From Solirubrobacterales bacterium (lineage in GTDB: Bacteria > Actinomycetota > Thermoleophilia > Solirubrobacterales > Solirubrobacteraceae), in contig DAIDME010000001.1 in the NCBI GenBank assembly GCA_027449125.1, positions 1 through 38,856 of the forward strand: 38,856 nucleotides of DNA, given 5' to 3'. Position numbers and translations under genes: made by a program. Shown in pieces: positions 13,869-22,989 of this stretch (its first letter is position 1; the number at the start of each line of letters is the position of its first letter). The notes below the pieces were generated by a model. It saw only the letters and a list, made by a program, of their open reading frames with translations, was not told the DNA's origin and did not search any database.

Positions 13869-14162
13869 ATGCTCGAACGCCACCAGGTCGACCACGTCGC
13901 CCGTCTAGCCCGCCTGGAGCTGAGCGACGTGGAGGCTGACAGGATGGCGACCGAGCTGTCCAAGATCCTGGATCACATCGAGGCGATCCGCTCGCTGGAC
14001 CTCGCGGGCGTGCAGCCCACCTCACACGTCGTGGACCTCGTCAACGCGCTGCGCGCAGACGCGCCGCACGGCTCGCTCACGCCAGAGCAGGCGCTCGCCG
14101 CCGCGCCCGAGCCGACCGCCGCTGGCTTCGGCGTACCGAGCCCCGGTCAGGGCGCCGAGTGA
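13869..14162 (+). CDS. gatC: Aspartyl/glutamyl-tRNA amidotransferase subunit C
   Basis: 97 residues, standard for GatC. The N-terminus [18 protein letters not shown] and the following [17 protein letters not shown] are diagnostic. The C-terminal part carries [13 protein letters not shown] and ends with GFGVPSPG, like the usual F-x-V-P. GatC stabilises GatA-GatB in the enzyme that converts Glu-tRNA(Gln) or Asp-tRNA(Asn) to the amide form. Its stop overlaps the gatA start by 4 bp (GTGA). Confidence 0.97.
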   Translation: MLERHQVDHVARLARLELSDVEADRMATELSKILDHIEAIRSLDLAGVQPTSHVVDLVNALRADAPHGSLTPEQALAAAPEPTAAGFGVPSPGQGAE

Positions 14163-15601
14163 GCTCAGATCTCCTGCAGCTGAGCGCCGCCCAGGCGGCG
14201 GCGGCGATCCGCGCCGGTGAGATCGACGCCACGGAGCTCTTCGCGTTCTACCGCGCCCGTGCCGCTGCCGATCAGCTCAACGCCTTCACCTGGGTAGCTG
14301 AGGCTGCGGCCACGGCTGCGCCCGCTGGCGCGCCGCTGGCCGGCGTGCCGGTCGCCGTAAAGGACCTCTTCTGCACCGAAGGGGTCCCGAGCCAGTCCGG
14401 CTCACGAATCCTCGAGGGCTACCGACCGCCCTACACCGCCACGGTCGTGCGGCGGCTGGCGGCGGCGGGCGCGCCGCTGCTCGGCAAGACCAACCAGGAT
14501 GAGTTCGCGATGGGCTCCTCCAACGAGAACTCGGCCTACGGGCCGGTCCTGAACCCCTGGGACCGGACGCGTGTGCCGGGCGGCTCCTCCGGCGGCAGCG
14601 CCGCCGCCGTCGCCGCCGGGCTCGCACCGTGGGCGCTCGGCACCGACACCGGCGGCTCGATCCGCCAGCCGGCCGCCTTCTCCGGGATCGTCGGCCTGAA
14701 GCCCACCTACGGAGCCTGCTCGCGCTACGGCATGATCGCCTTCGCCTCATCGCTTGACCAGGCTGGGCCGCTGACGCGCGATGTCACCGACGCGGCGCTG
14801 CTCCTGCGCCACATGGTCGGGCGCGACGCGAACGACTCGACCTCGCTCGAGCTCCCGGAGGAGATCCGTCTGCCGCGCCGCGGCGAGCTGCATGGTGTAC
14901 GCCTGGGGGTGCCGGAGGAGCTGACCGGCAGCGCCGGGGGGATCGACTCCGGTGTGCGGGCGAGCTTCGAGGCGGCGCTCGCGCAGGCGCAGGCGCTCGG
15001 CGCGAGCATCGAGACCTGCACGCTGCCGCACGCACCGCACGCGCTGTCTGCCTACTACATCATCGCCCCGGCCGAAGCTTCGGCGAACCTCGCGCGCTTT
15101 GACGGCGTGCGCTACGGCCTGCGTGTCGCGGGCGACACCGATCTCGACACCATGTACAGCCGCACGCGCGCGCAGGGGTTCGGGGCCGAGGTCAAGCGGC
15201 GCATCATGCTCGGCACCTACGCGCTCTCGAGCGGCTATTACGACGCCTACTACGGCACCGCCCAGCGCGTGCGCACGCGCATCTCGGAGGACTTCCGCAC
15301 GGCCTTCAGCGCGGTCGACTTCATCGTCACGCCGACCGCTCCGACAACCGCCTTCGAGCTCGGGGCGAAGTCACATGACCCGCTTGCGATGTACCTGAAC
15401 GACTTCTGCACGGTGCCGATGTCGCTCGCCGGAATCCCCGCCATTTCGATCCCCTGCGGCTTGAGTGACGGCCTGCCGGTCGGCCTGCAGCTGGCCGGGC
15501 CGGCGTTCAGCGAGAATGCGCTCCTGGACGTCGCCTACGCGATCGAGCAGGCGCTCGGCTTCGACGGGCGTCCCGCGTTGAGTGCAGGCGGGGCGGCCTG
15601 A
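14159..15601 (+). CDS. gatA: Aspartyl/glutamyl-tRNA amidotransferase subunit A
   Basis: 480 residues, an amidase-signature enzyme that releases ammonia from glutamine for transamidation on GatB. The Ser-cisSer-Lys triad is visible: K68 in VAVKDLF, Ser143 in GGSSGGS (141-147) and Ser167 in [20 protein letters not shown], the tRNA-amidotransferase-specific block, separates it from other amidases. GTG at 14159 overlaps the gatC stop; the gatA stop overlaps the gatB ATG by one base. Together they form one operon. Confidence 0.98.
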   Translation: MSSDLLQLSAAQAAAAIRAGEIDATELFAFYRARAAADQLNAFTWVAEAAATAAPAGAPLAGVPVAVKDLFCTEGVPSQSGSRILEGYRPPYTATVVRRLAAAGAPLLGKTNQDEFAMGSSNENSAYGPVLNPWDRTRVPGGSSGGSAAAVAAGLAPWALGTDTGGSIRQPAAFSGIVGLKPTYGACSRYGMIAFASSLDQAGPLTRDVTDAALLLRHMVGRDANDSTSLELPEEIRLPRRGELHGVRLGVPEELTGSAGGIDSGVRASFEAALAQAQALGASIETCTLPHAPHALSAYYIIAPAEASANLARFDGVRYGLRVAGDTDLDTMYSRTRAQGFGAEVKRRIMLGTYALSSGYYDAYYGTAQRVRTRISEDFRTAFSAVDFIVTPTAPTTAFELGAKSHDPLAMYLNDFCTVPMSLAGIPAISIPCGLSDGLPVGLQLAGPAFSENALLDVAYAIEQALGFDGRPALSAGGAA

Positions 15602-17040
15602 TGGCGGCCGAGACCGAGTACGAGCCGGTGATCGGCCTGGAGATCCACGTGCAGCTGAAGACTCGCACGAAGATGTTCTGCGGCTGCGAGCTCTCCTTCG
15701 GAGATCCGCCCAACACCCACACGTGTCCCCGCTGCCTCGGCCTGCCCGGCACGCTGCCGGTGATCAACGCGCAGGCGGTGCACTACGGCATCATGATCGG
15801 CCTGGCGCTCGGCAGCCAGATCGCGGCGCGCTCGCAGTTTCACCGCAAGAACTACTTCTACCCCGACCTGCCGAAGGGCTACCAGATCTCGCAGTACGAC
15901 GTGCCGCTGTGCAGCGGCGGCCGGCTTGGTGAGGTGCGCATCCACCGCGTGCACCTGGAGGAGGACGCAGCCAAGCTCGTGCACGCCGGATCCAGTGGCC
16001 GCATCCACGGCGCGGAGCGCAGCGCCGTTGACTTCAACCGCGGCGGCACGCCGCTCGCGGAGATCGTCACCGAGCCCGATCTGCGCTCGGCCGAGGCGGC
16101 GCGCGAGTGGCTCACCCTCCTGCGCACGACGCTGCGCGCGATCGGCGTCTCGGACGTGAACATGGAGGAGGGCTCGCTGCGCTGCGACGCGAACGTCTCG
16201 CTGCGGCCGGTCGGCTCGAGCGAGCTCGGCACCAAGACCGAGCTCAAGAACATGAACTCGTTCCGCTTCCTGGCCCAGGGGATCCGCGCCGAGGTTGAGC
16301 GCCAGACCGAGCTGCTGCGCTCCGGCCGGCCGGTACAGCAGGAGACGCTGCATTTCGATCCTGCAAGCGGCAGCCTGACACCGCTGCGCTCCAAGGAGGA
16401 GGCGCACGACTACCGGTACTTCCCGGAGCCTGACCTGGTGCCCCTCGAGGCGACGGCGGAGATGATCGACGCCGCGCGCGCACAGCTGCCGGAGCTGCCG
16501 TCCGCGCGGGCGGAGCGCTTTGCGGGCGCGCTCGGCCTGCCGGCCGAGCGCGCCCGCGAGCTGGCCTTCCGTCCCGAGCTCGGCGACTTCTTCGAGGTCG
16601 CCCTGGCCGCCGACGCTGGCGCCGAGCCCGCGGCACTGGCCAACTGGATGCAGACCCTGGTCGAGCGGCTGGGCGACGGGGCCGACCCGGCGAGCTCTCT
16701 TGTGACGCCGCAAGCCTTCGCCTCGCTGGTGGCAATGGTCTCTGAGAAGGCGATCAGCCGCGACGCGGGCCGTGAGGTGATCGAGCTGCTGGTCGCTGAG
16801 GGCGGAGACCCGGGGACGATCGTGGAGCGTGAGGGGCTCGGCGCGATCTCCGCCGACGACGACAGCCTGAGCGCCGTTGTAGCGGCGGCCCTGGCCGCGG
16901 ACCCGGCTGCCGCCGAGCAGGTGCGTTCCGGGAACATGAAGGCGATGGGGCCGCTCGTCGGCTACGTGATGCGCGAGACCAAGGGCCGTGCCGATGGCGG
17001 TGAGATCAACCGCCTGATCCGCGAGCAGCTCGGGCTCTGA
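15601..17040 (+). CDS. gatB: Aspartyl/glutamyl-tRNA amidotransferase subunit B
   Basis: 479 residues. GatB binds the misacylated tRNA, activates the acyl group with ATP and accepts ammonia from GatA. The N-terminus YEPVIGLEIHVQLKT, the Zn-type cysteine pattern in MFCGCELSFG with CPRCLGLPG, the SQFHRKNYFYPDLPKGYQISQYD block and DFNRGGTPLAEIV are diagnostic. The C-terminal GatB/YqeY tail domain ends with GPLVGYVMRETKGRADG. Full length. Confidence 0.98.
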   Translation: MAAETEYEPVIGLEIHVQLKTRTKMFCGCELSFGDPPNTHTCPRCLGLPGTLPVINAQAVHYGIMIGLALGSQIAARSQFHRKNYFYPDLPKGYQISQYDVPLCSGGRLGEVRIHRVHLEEDAAKLVHAGSSGRIHGAERSAVDFNRGGTPLAEIVTEPDLRSAEAAREWLTLLRTTLRAIGVSDVNMEEGSLRCDANVSLRPVGSSELGTKTELKNMNSFRFLAQGIRAEVERQTELLRSGRPVQQETLHFDPASGSLTPLRSKEEAHDYRYFPEPDLVPLEATAEMIDAARAQLPELPSARAERFAGALGLPAERARELAFRPELGDFFEVALAADAGAEPAALANWMQTLVERLGDGADPASSLVTPQAFASLVAMVSEKAISRDAGREVIELLVAEGGDPGTIVEREGLGAISADDDSLSAVVAAALAADPAAAEQVRSGNMKAMGPLVGYVMRETKGRADGGEINRLIREQLGL

Positions 17041-17045
17041 CGGCA

Positions 17046-17070
17046 CTGCAGGCCTGGCTTCAGCTGCAGG
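17046..17070 (+). terminator. Possible hairpin terminator after gatB
   Basis: CTGCAG occurs twice within 25 bp just after the gatB stop and, being self-complementary, the two copies can pair across a loop of about 12 nt. No T-run follows, so termination is only suggested by position. Confidence 0.25.
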
Positions 17071-17107
17071 ACTCAAGCGGCCGGATTGGAAGATTAATTG
17101 CTTGGCC

Positions 17108-17136
17108 TAGACGGAATGCCGCAAATCGGTTAGCTT
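17108..17136 (+). promoter_or_regulatory. Predicted promoter at the head of the glycan locus
   Basis: TAGACG (17108-17113) and TAGCTT (17131-17136) are 17 bp apart in a 190-bp gap that is locally A+T-rich. This would give a leader of about 88 nt before the GTG at 17231. The leader includes a short stem CCGGC/GCCGG around 17190-17206. I compared it by eye with c-di-GMP and c-di-AMP riboswitches and saw no convincing match. Confidence 0.4.
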
Positions 17137-17230
17137 TTGCGCCTCAAGGATCGTCTACACCAACCTACGGAGCTGGGAATGGTGGCCGGCGGGCTAGGCC
17201 GGTTGCTCACTTGGCAGGGGGAAAATCAAC

Positions 17231-19258
17231 GTGCGTGCACTGGTAACTGGCGGCGCCGGCTTCATCGGCTCGCATATCGTCCGTGGGCTGCTCGCCTCAG
17301 GACATGAGGTACGGGTCATCGACAACCTCTCGACAGGTCGCCTGGCGAACCTTGACGAGGTGATCGAGGAGATCGAGCTCTATGAGCTCGACATTCGTGA
17401 CGCCGACGGGCTGCGTGCGCCGCTGGTCGGCTGCGATGCGGTGATCCACCTGGCGGCGTTGCCGTCGGTTCCGCGCTCGATCGCCGATCCGTCGGCGAGT
17501 CACGAGACGAACGCGACGGGGACCCTGAACGTGCTGCGCGCCGCCCGGGACGCCGAGGTCGGGCGCGTGGTCTCAGCGTCATCCTCGTCGATCTACGGGG
17601 CCGCTCAGGGGCTGCCCAAGCGCGAAGGGATGCGGCCGCTGCCGATCTCTCCCTACGCGGTCTCAAAGCTGGCCGCGGAAAGCTATTGCCAGAGCTTCTA
17701 TGAGGTCTACGGCCTGGAGACGGTGGCGCTGCGCTACTTCAACGTGTTCGGCCCGCGCCAGGACCCCAACTCCGAGTACGCCGCGGTGATCCCCAAGTTC
17801 ATCCGTGCGTTCCGGCTCGGTGAGGCGCCGGTGATCTTCGGCGACGGGCAGCAGTCTCGCGACTTCACCTACGTGGATAACGTCGTGGCTGCGAACCTGG
17901 CGGCGCTGAGCACCGCTGGGATCGGCGGGCGTGTCTACAACATCGCCTGCGGCGCCGGCATCACACTCAATGAGATTGCGGCGCGGCTCCGTGAGGCGCT
18001 CGCTGCGGATGTGGAGCCGACGCACGGTCCCGACCGCGTCGGTGACGTGCGCCACTCGCTGGCTGACATCAGCGCCGCCCGGACCGACCTCGGCTACGAG
18101 CCCGAGGTGGGCCTCGAGGACGGGATAAGGCGGACGGTCGCCCACTATCTCGACCTCGGCCCGATGGTGGGGCCGGCATCGGCGCCCGGACCACGCCTCA
18201 AGCTCGTCGAGCCGCGCGGTGGCTCTGGCCGTAAGCACCGCACCCGGAACTATCTGATCACGGGCGGCGCCGGTTTCATCGGCTCGCACCTGACCGAGGC
18301 GCTGGTCAAGCGCGACGAGTCGGCAACGGTGACGATCCTCGACGATCTCTCGACCGGGTCGTTTGAGAACGTCGCACATCTGGTCGACGGTGACCGTGTG
18401 CGCTTCGTGCGCGGCTCGGCGACGGACGCGGCCCTGGTCGACGACCTGATGCGCGCGGCCGGCCAGTGCATCCACCTTGCCTCCGCGGTGGGCGTGCAGA
18501 TGATCGTCAACGAACCACTCGAGACGCTGATGCGCAGCGTCCGCGGCTCAAACGTGATCATGCATGCCGCAACTCGTAACGGCGTGCGGGTGCTGTTCAG
18601 CTCGACCTCCGAGGTGTACGGCAAGCAGTCCCACCGACTGCTCTCAGAGGATGACGATCTCATCTTCGGCTCGCCGTCGAAGGGGCGCTGGACCTACGCG
18701 ATCGCCAAGAGCTTCGGTGAGGCGCTGATCCACGGCTACGGTCGCCAGCGTGGAGTCGATGCCACGATCGTGCGCCTGTTCAACTGTGTCGGGCCGCGCC
18801 AGACCGGCACCTACGGCATGGTGCTGCCGCGCTTCGTGCGCCAGGCGCTGGCCAATGAGAATCTCACCGTCTACGGCGACGGCAAGCAGACCCGCTGCTT
18901 CACGCATGTCAACGACACGGTCGCGGCGCTGCTCGCGCTGAGCGACTGCGACGGCGCCTGCAGCCGTACGTTCAACGTCGGGACACCGAACCTGATCTCA
19001 ATCCACGAGCTGGCCCGGCGGGTGATCATCCGCTCGGGCAGTGACAGCGGGATCACGCTGGTCCCATACGAGGAGGCCTACCCGACGGGCTTTGAGGAGC
19101 TCGGCACGCGTGTCCCCGACACCACGGCGCTGCGCGAGCTGACGGGCTGGGAGGCTCGGTTCTCCATCGACGACGCGATCGACGACGTGATCGCACACGA
19201 GCGGGCTCGCCTCGCCCTGGCCGCATCGCTCGAGTCAGCGGCCGGCACGGGAGCGTGA
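17231..19258 (+). CDS. Double-domain NAD-dependent nucleotide-sugar epimerase/dehydratase
   Basis: A 675-residue protein made of two complete extended-SDR domains. Domain 1 (1-310) has TGGAGFIG (6-13), the acidic residue D31 for NAD, SASSSSIYG and Y142-x-x-x-K146, and resembles GalE/WbpP-type UDP-sugar 4-epimerases. A linker (about 311-338, Pro/Arg-rich) leads to domain 2 (339-675), with TGGAGFIG (344-351), FSSTSEVYG and Y489-x-x-x-K493. Domain 2 resembles UDP-glucuronate decarboxylase-like SDRs. Both active sites look intact, so two consecutive sugar conversions may be done by one chain. GTG 17231 follows AGGGGG at about 10 nt. The gene heads the glycan locus and is 6 bp before the WecA-like gene. 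Confidence 0.88.
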   Translation: MRALVTGGAGFIGSHIVRGLLASGHEVRVIDNLSTGRLANLDEVIEEIELYELDIRDADGLRAPLVGCDAVIHLAALPSVPRSIADPSASHETNATGTLNVLRAARDAEVGRVVSASSSSIYGAAQGLPKREGMRPLPISPYAVSKLAAESYCQSFYEVYGLETVALRYFNVFGPRQDPNSEYAAVIPKFIRAFRLGEAPVIFGDGQQSRDFTYVDNVVAANLAALSTAGIGGRVYNIACGAGITLNEIAARLREALAADVEPTHGPDRVGDVRHSLADISAARTDLGYEPEVGLEDGIRRTVAHYLDLGPMVGPASAPGPRLKLVEPRGGSGRKHRTRNYLITGGAGFIGSHLTEALVKRDESATVTILDDLSTGSFENVAHLVDGDRVRFVRGSATDAALVDDLMRAAGQCIHLASAVGVQMIVNEPLETLMRSVRGSNVIMHAATRNGVRVLFSSTSEVYGKQSHRLLSEDDDLIFGSPSKGRWTYAIAKSFGEALIHGYGRQRGVDATIVRLFNCVGPRQTGTYGMVLPRFVRQALANENLTVYGDGKQTRCFTHVNDTVAALLALSDCDGACSRTFNVGTPNLISIHELARRVIIRSGSDSGITLVPYEEAYPTGFEELGTRVPDTTALRELTGWEARFSIDDAIDDVIAHERARLALAASLESAAGTGA

Positions 19259-19264
19259 GCTGAG

Positions 19265-20329
19265 ATGCACGCCGTCGTTGCGGGGACGGTGGCGGCGGTT
19301 GTCACCTACCTGCTCACACCGCTCGTGATCAGGCTGGCGATGAGGACGGCGTTCTTCGACCGGCCGGCCGGCTACAAGGGCCACGACAACCCCACTCCTT
19401 ACCTGGGCGGCACCGCGATCTTCGCGGGCGTCTGGGCGGGCCTGGCCATCGGCGGCCTGCACACGCACTGGGCACCGATCGTGCTCTGCGCGGTCCCTAT
19501 CTGGGTGATGGGCACGATCGACGACCGCGTCGGCCTGCCGATCCTGCTGCGAGTCTGCGTGGAGATCCTGGTCGGCGTCGCGCTCGTCGTCGCCGGCTTG
19601 GGGTGGCAGGTGGTCCACTTCGCTCCGGTCAACGACGTGCTCACAGTCTTCTGGGTCGTCGGTGTGATGAACGCCTTCAACCTGATGGACAACATGGATG
19701 GGGCAGCCGCCACGACCGCGGCCGCCTCCGCCGTCGGTGCCGCCGGCATCGCGCTGCTCTCAAACCAGCGTGGCCCCGCGACCATCTGCCTGGCGACGGC
19801 CGGCGCCTGCGCCGGCTTTCTGCCGCGCAACCTCGCAAAGCCTTCACGCATCTTCATGGGGGACGGCGGCAGCCTGACGCTCGGGCTCCTGGTGGCAGGC
19901 CTCACGATGTCCTCAGTAACCCGCGCCTACTTCGGCCCGAGCGGCGTGGTGATCGGCGCGCTCCTCGTGGGCCTCGTGATCTTCGACACCACGCTCGTGA
20001 CCATCTCGCGCACGCGGGCCGGCCGGTCGGTCCTTTCCGGTGGACGCGACCACACCACCCACAGGCTCGGCCGGCTGGTTGGGTCGCCGCGCCGAGTTGC
20101 GCTCACGCTCGCGACCACTCAACTCGGCTTGTGCGCAGCGATAATCGGCGTCTCTCAAGCGGGCAGGGGGTGGGTTCTTCTCTCCGGAGCAGTCGGCCTT
20201 TGCTTCGGGCTAATGTTGCTGTGGCAGTTCGAACACGCGAGCTGGTTCCGGGTGGAGCGGCTGCCGCTGGACAGCGCATCCCCGTCAGAGGCGTCAGTTA
20301 GCCCCGTCGCTCGGATTTTCTCGACCTGA
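19265..20329 (+). CDS. WecA/TagO-type undecaprenyl-phosphate sugar-1-phosphate transferase
   Basis: 354 residues, a polytopic MraY-superfamily enzyme that links a HexNAc-1-phosphate (probably GlcNAc-1-P) to undecaprenyl phosphate, the first membrane step of glycan synthesis. Diagnostic blocks: DRPAGYKGHDNPTPYLGG near the N-terminus, the Mg site NLMDNMDGAAA, and IFMGDGGSLTLG. About ten hydrophobic segments fit the family. The ATG at 19265 follows GTGAGCTGAG. It probably shares a transcript with the double epimerase upstream. The sugar specificity cannot be fixed from sequence. Confidence 0.92.
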   Translation: MHAVVAGTVAAVVTYLLTPLVIRLAMRTAFFDRPAGYKGHDNPTPYLGGTAIFAGVWAGLAIGGLHTHWAPIVLCAVPIWVMGTIDDRVGLPILLRVCVEILVGVALVVAGLGWQVVHFAPVNDVLTVFWVVGVMNAFNLMDNMDGAAATTAAASAVGAAGIALLSNQRGPATICLATAGACAGFLPRNLAKPSRIFMGDGGSLTLGLLVAGLTMSSVTRAYFGPSGVVIGALLVGLVIFDTTLVTISRTRAGRSVLSGGRDHTTHRLGRLVGSPRRVALTLATTQLGLCAAIIGVSQAGRGWVLLSGAVGLCFGLMLLWQFEHASWFRVERLPLDSASPSEASVSPVARIFST

Positions 20330-20440
20330 GATGGATGCCAGACCGCCGAGGGTTGCAGCTGACTCGATCAGGGACAGGTGAACATACTCTTGTCGTTTGC
20401 CATCAGGCCGGGGTGATACCCCTGTGAGCGACACGACTGC

Positions 20441-20470
20441 CACTCGCATGCCTTGGAAGGCCTACGAGTG
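20441..20470 (+). terminator. Long interrupted hairpin downstream of the WecA-like gene
   Basis: CACTCG (20441-20446) pairs with CGAGTG (20465-20470), and inside it GCCTT (20450-20454) pairs with AAGGC (20457-20461) around a 2-nt loop. The 3-nt internal loops are symmetrical. It may terminate the epimerase-WecA transcript or be an end of the decayed insertion sequence next to it. No T-run follows. Confidence 0.35.
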
Positions 20471-20559
20471 TGCCATGAGTCTCTCGTCTTCGGACAATCT
20501 CGGCATCGATGTGGTCAAATTGAACGGAATCTGGAGGGCCTGCGCGTGTGTGGCTGGTG

Positions 20560-21020
20560 AAGGGTGACTAGGTCCGCAGGTGAGCGGGATCAGTGCGAGC
20601 GCCGCTACGGTGCTGTGGAACCCGTATGCGCGCCGTGTGATCGGCCGGACCTGATCGTTCAGCGTTTGGGCTCGGAGGCGGCTGATCCCGCGACGGATCG
20701 CGGCGGGGATCCCCTCTCGGCGCTTGCAGGTCGCTTTGCCGAGCAGGGTCAACGGTCGAAGCTGCAACGAGAGAGACGTGTGCGCAGGCGGTCTATGGGT
20801 TGGTCGATGGTTTCGACGCTGACCCCTTTGGCGAGGATCGCGCTAACCGTACCTGTCATCGTGCAGCCGTGCGCGGCTTACCGCCGAGCGCTTCGATCTG
20901 CGCGCGCGCCGGCTTCGCGGTCGATGAGCTCGTCGAGGCTTCGCAGCAGCACCCAGCGAGCTGCTTTGAACTCGCGGGCGGTGCCCTTGTTGCCGGTGGG
21001 ACGCGGGTCGTTCCAGTGCT
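20560..21020 (-). pseudogene. Decayed ISL3-family transposase remnant
   Basis: In this 718-bp gap (20330-21047) the minus strand carries pieces of an ISL3 DDE transposase in different frames. Around 20997-20941 it reads WNDPRPTGNKGTAREFKAARWVLL, shown here as blocks W-N-D, K-G-T-A-R-E-F-K and A-A-R-W-V-L-L, matching the family's W-N-x-x-R ... K-G-A-R-W-A-L-L. Around 20647-20573 it reads RPITRRAYGFHS then TVAALALIPLTCG, matching the C-terminal I-R-L-I-x-R-x-A-[FY]-G-F-x-S block. A stop codon (TAG) and at least one frameshift interrupt it, and the N-terminal zinc-finger part is missing. Assignment is by eye; boundaries are approximate. The rest of the gap shows no gene I can support apart from the hairpin at 20441-20470. 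Confidence 0.7.
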
Positions 21021-21047
21021 ATTGCAGCCACTCTGCGATTCCTCACC

Positions 21048-21986
21048 GTGACTGAACGCCTCCCGACAGTCTCGGTGGTGATCACCACTTACAACTGTGC
21101 TGACTACGTCGCCGAGGCTGTGAGTTCCGCGATCGCACAGGACTACGACCGCATGGAGATCGTTATCGTCGACGATCACTCGACCGACGAGACGTTTGAT
21201 GTACTGCAGTCAATGAAGGACAGCCGCCTCCGCGTCCATCGAAACCAGGCACGCCTTGGACAGATTCGCAACCGCAACAGAGCTGTGGGCTTGGCGCGCG
21301 GCGAGCTGCTCAAGTTCCTCGATGGCGACGACGCGCTCGAAGCGCGAGCTGTCGCGCGGCTGGCGGAACCGCTGCGCGATGACCCGCGCGTGGGCCTGGC
21401 TGCCTGTCGCCGGACCGTCGTCAACCCCCGCGGCCGCGTGGATACCAGCGAGTGGGCGGCTCGTTTTGGCAGTTTGTGGCCGGCGTGCATTGCTACGGGA
21501 GAAGCGGTCGATGCCGTGCCAATGCTCCGCGCCTGGCTCGATGGCGGCGCGACCGGCAATTGGATAGGCGAGCCGACGGCAGCCATGGTGCGACGCGATT
21601 TGACCACCTGCGCGGGAGGGTTTCCAAACGTGAGGGTCGCCACTGACATGGCTCTCTGGGCAAAGATCATCGCCCGCGGCCAGCTCTTCTTAGTCGACGA
21701 GCCACTGGTGCGCTACCGCCACGGGCATGAGTCGGAAACGTCGGCAAGGTGGACTGAGAGCGGTCGCTGGCTGGCTGGGTTGGAAATTTGGGAGTCGCTG
21801 GCCGCCGACCAAGCGGTCCGGCGGTGCTGTCCAGAGGTTACGAGCTACGTGGCTCGAGCGCGCCGCGACGCGCTGCGCACTGCGGTAACGTCGCTCGGTG
21901 AGGAGCATGGCCACGTTGCGGTGTCGCAATACCTGTGTTACCTATTCGCGCGAAGCCGTCGGCGGTATCGTGCGAGCATCAACTGA
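21048..21986 (+). CDS. Family 2 glycosyltransferase
   Basis: 312 residues with a GT-A fold: VVITTYNCADYVAEAVSSA at the N-terminus, IVIVDDHSTDET, and the metal-binding D-x-D in KFLDGDDALE. It transfers a sugar from a nucleotide donor, presumably to the lipid-linked glycan. There is no membrane segment. The GTG at 21048 is the chosen start; no clear ribosome-binding site. It begins only about 30 bp after the ISL3 remnant, so its original promoter may have been lost or replaced. The next GT2 gene follows at once and looks like a diverged relative (both have an F-L-x-x-D-D motif and an E-P-T-A-x-M-V segment). Confidence 0.9.
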   Translation: MTERLPTVSVVITTYNCADYVAEAVSSAIAQDYDRMEIVIVDDHSTDETFDVLQSMKDSRLRVHRNQARLGQIRNRNRAVGLARGELLKFLDGDDALEARAVARLAEPLRDDPRVGLAACRRTVVNPRGRVDTSEWAARFGSLWPACIATGEAVDAVPMLRAWLDGGATGNWIGEPTAAMVRRDLTTCAGGFPNVRVATDMALWAKIIARGQLFLVDEPLVRYRHGHESETSARWTESGRWLAGLEIWESLAADQAVRRCCPEVTSYVARARRDALRTAVTSLGEEHGHVAVSQYLCYLFARSRRRYRASIN

Positions 21987-21987
21987 T

Positions 21988-22989
21988 GTGTCCAGGCCGA
22001 AGTCGCATCAATCGCTTGTGAGTAGGGGCGAGGGTCGCGCCGTCCCACGTCCCGTTGTGTCGATTTGCATTCCGACTTACAACGGCGGCGCGCTGGTCGC
22101 GGATGCCGTCGAGTCAGCGCTATCGCAGACCTACCCTGCTATCGAGGTGATTGTCGTGGACGACGCGTCGACTGATGGCTCAGCGCAGCGGGTAAGGATG
22201 CGCTTCGGCTCTCGGATTGTGGTATTGCGCAACAGGCGCAATCGTGGCCAAGCGGTGAGCACGAATCTGGCCGTTGCGCGGGCGCGGGGCGAGTTCGTCA
22301 AGTTCTTGCACCACGACGACCGCCTGAACGCAGACTGTGTGGCTCGCATGGTCGACGCGAGTTCACAGTCGTCTTCAGTCGTCTTCGTGTTCAGCCGTCG
22401 CAAGGTCGAGGTGGCGCAAGCCGCTCACAGGGGGCCAGACTGGCTGGCGGAGTTCTCAAACCCTCATCTCAGGATTCCTGGGCTGAGTGACGTCAACCGC
22501 GGATCTGACCTAGTTGATGTGCTAGTGCACTCTGGGCTGCGCGCGAACCATCTCGGCGAGCCAACGGCGGTGATGGTCAGCCGGGGGGCCTTCATTGCAG
22601 CTGGCGGAATGAGTTCAAGGCCCAAACAGTTCGCTGACCTGGACGTCTGGCTGCGCGTTCTGCTGCGCGGCGACGCTGTCTTCGTCGACGACGAGCTAAG
22701 TGCTTATCGAGTCGCGGCGGACTCGACAACTGGACGCAACGGCCGGGAGAGGCGGGGCTGGATGGACCGACTGTGGATAGCGGAGAATCTGCTGCGCGAC
22801 CCGCGTGCGCACCTCTGGCGCGAAGAGCTTCTGGCTATCAGAGACGAAGAGCGGGCGATTGCCTGGAAGACGGCACTCCGCGGCGCTTTGCGCCTTCAAG
22901 AGAATGCTGGGCACCCCGCGGAGTGGCTCGAGTACGCGATGTGGCGGTTAGAGTCACTCCTTCGGCGAACCGATGCCGGGATGAGGTGA
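21988..22989 (+). CDS. Family 2 glycosyltransferase
   Basis: 333 residues from GTG 21988, one base after the stop of the previous gene; GTG 22018 is an alternative. GT-A motifs: VSICIPTYNGGALVADAV, VIVVDDASTDGS and KFLHHDDRLN (the D-x-D is H-D-D here). The segment HLGEPTAVMVSRGAF parallels NWIGEPTAAMVRRDL in the upstream gene, suggesting that the two arose by duplication. The acceptor and sugar are unknown. Its stop overlaps the next start (TGATG). Confidence 0.88.
   Translation: MSRPKSHQSLVSRGEGRAVPRPVVSICIPTYNGGALVADAVESALSQTYPAIEVIVVDDASTDGSAQRVRMRFGSRIVVLRNRRNRGQAVSTNLAVARARGEFVKFLHHDDRLNADCVARMVDASSQSSSVVFVFSRRKVEVAQAAHRGPDWLAEFSNPHLRIPGLSDVNRGSDLVDVLVHSGLRANHLGEPTAVMVSRGAFIAAGGMSSRPKQFADLDVWLRVLLRGDAVFVDDELSAYRVAADSTTGRNGRERRGWMDRLWIAENLLRDPRAHLWREELLAIRDEERAIAWKTALRGALRLQENAGHPAEWLEYAMWRLESLLRRTDAGMR

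Noticed and set aside
15535-17076. A 513-codon minus-strand frame opposite gatB
   Set aside because: Shadow of gatB codon bias; no recognisable protein features.
17137-17230. A c-di-GMP or c-di-AMP riboswitch before the epimerase gene
   Set aside because: A leader of suitable length exists before glycan genes, but I could not find the conserved core motifs of either class; a covariance-model search would decide.
20410-20422. GGGGT-GAT-ACCCC as a terminator
   Set aside because: Only a 5-bp stem with a 3-nt loop and no T-run; the larger hairpin at 20441-20470 is a better candidate.
20564-21055. A plus-strand 163-codon gene in the ISL3 gap
   Set aside because: Its translation has no domain, while the minus strand shows two motif blocks of a transposase; the plus frame is a shadow.
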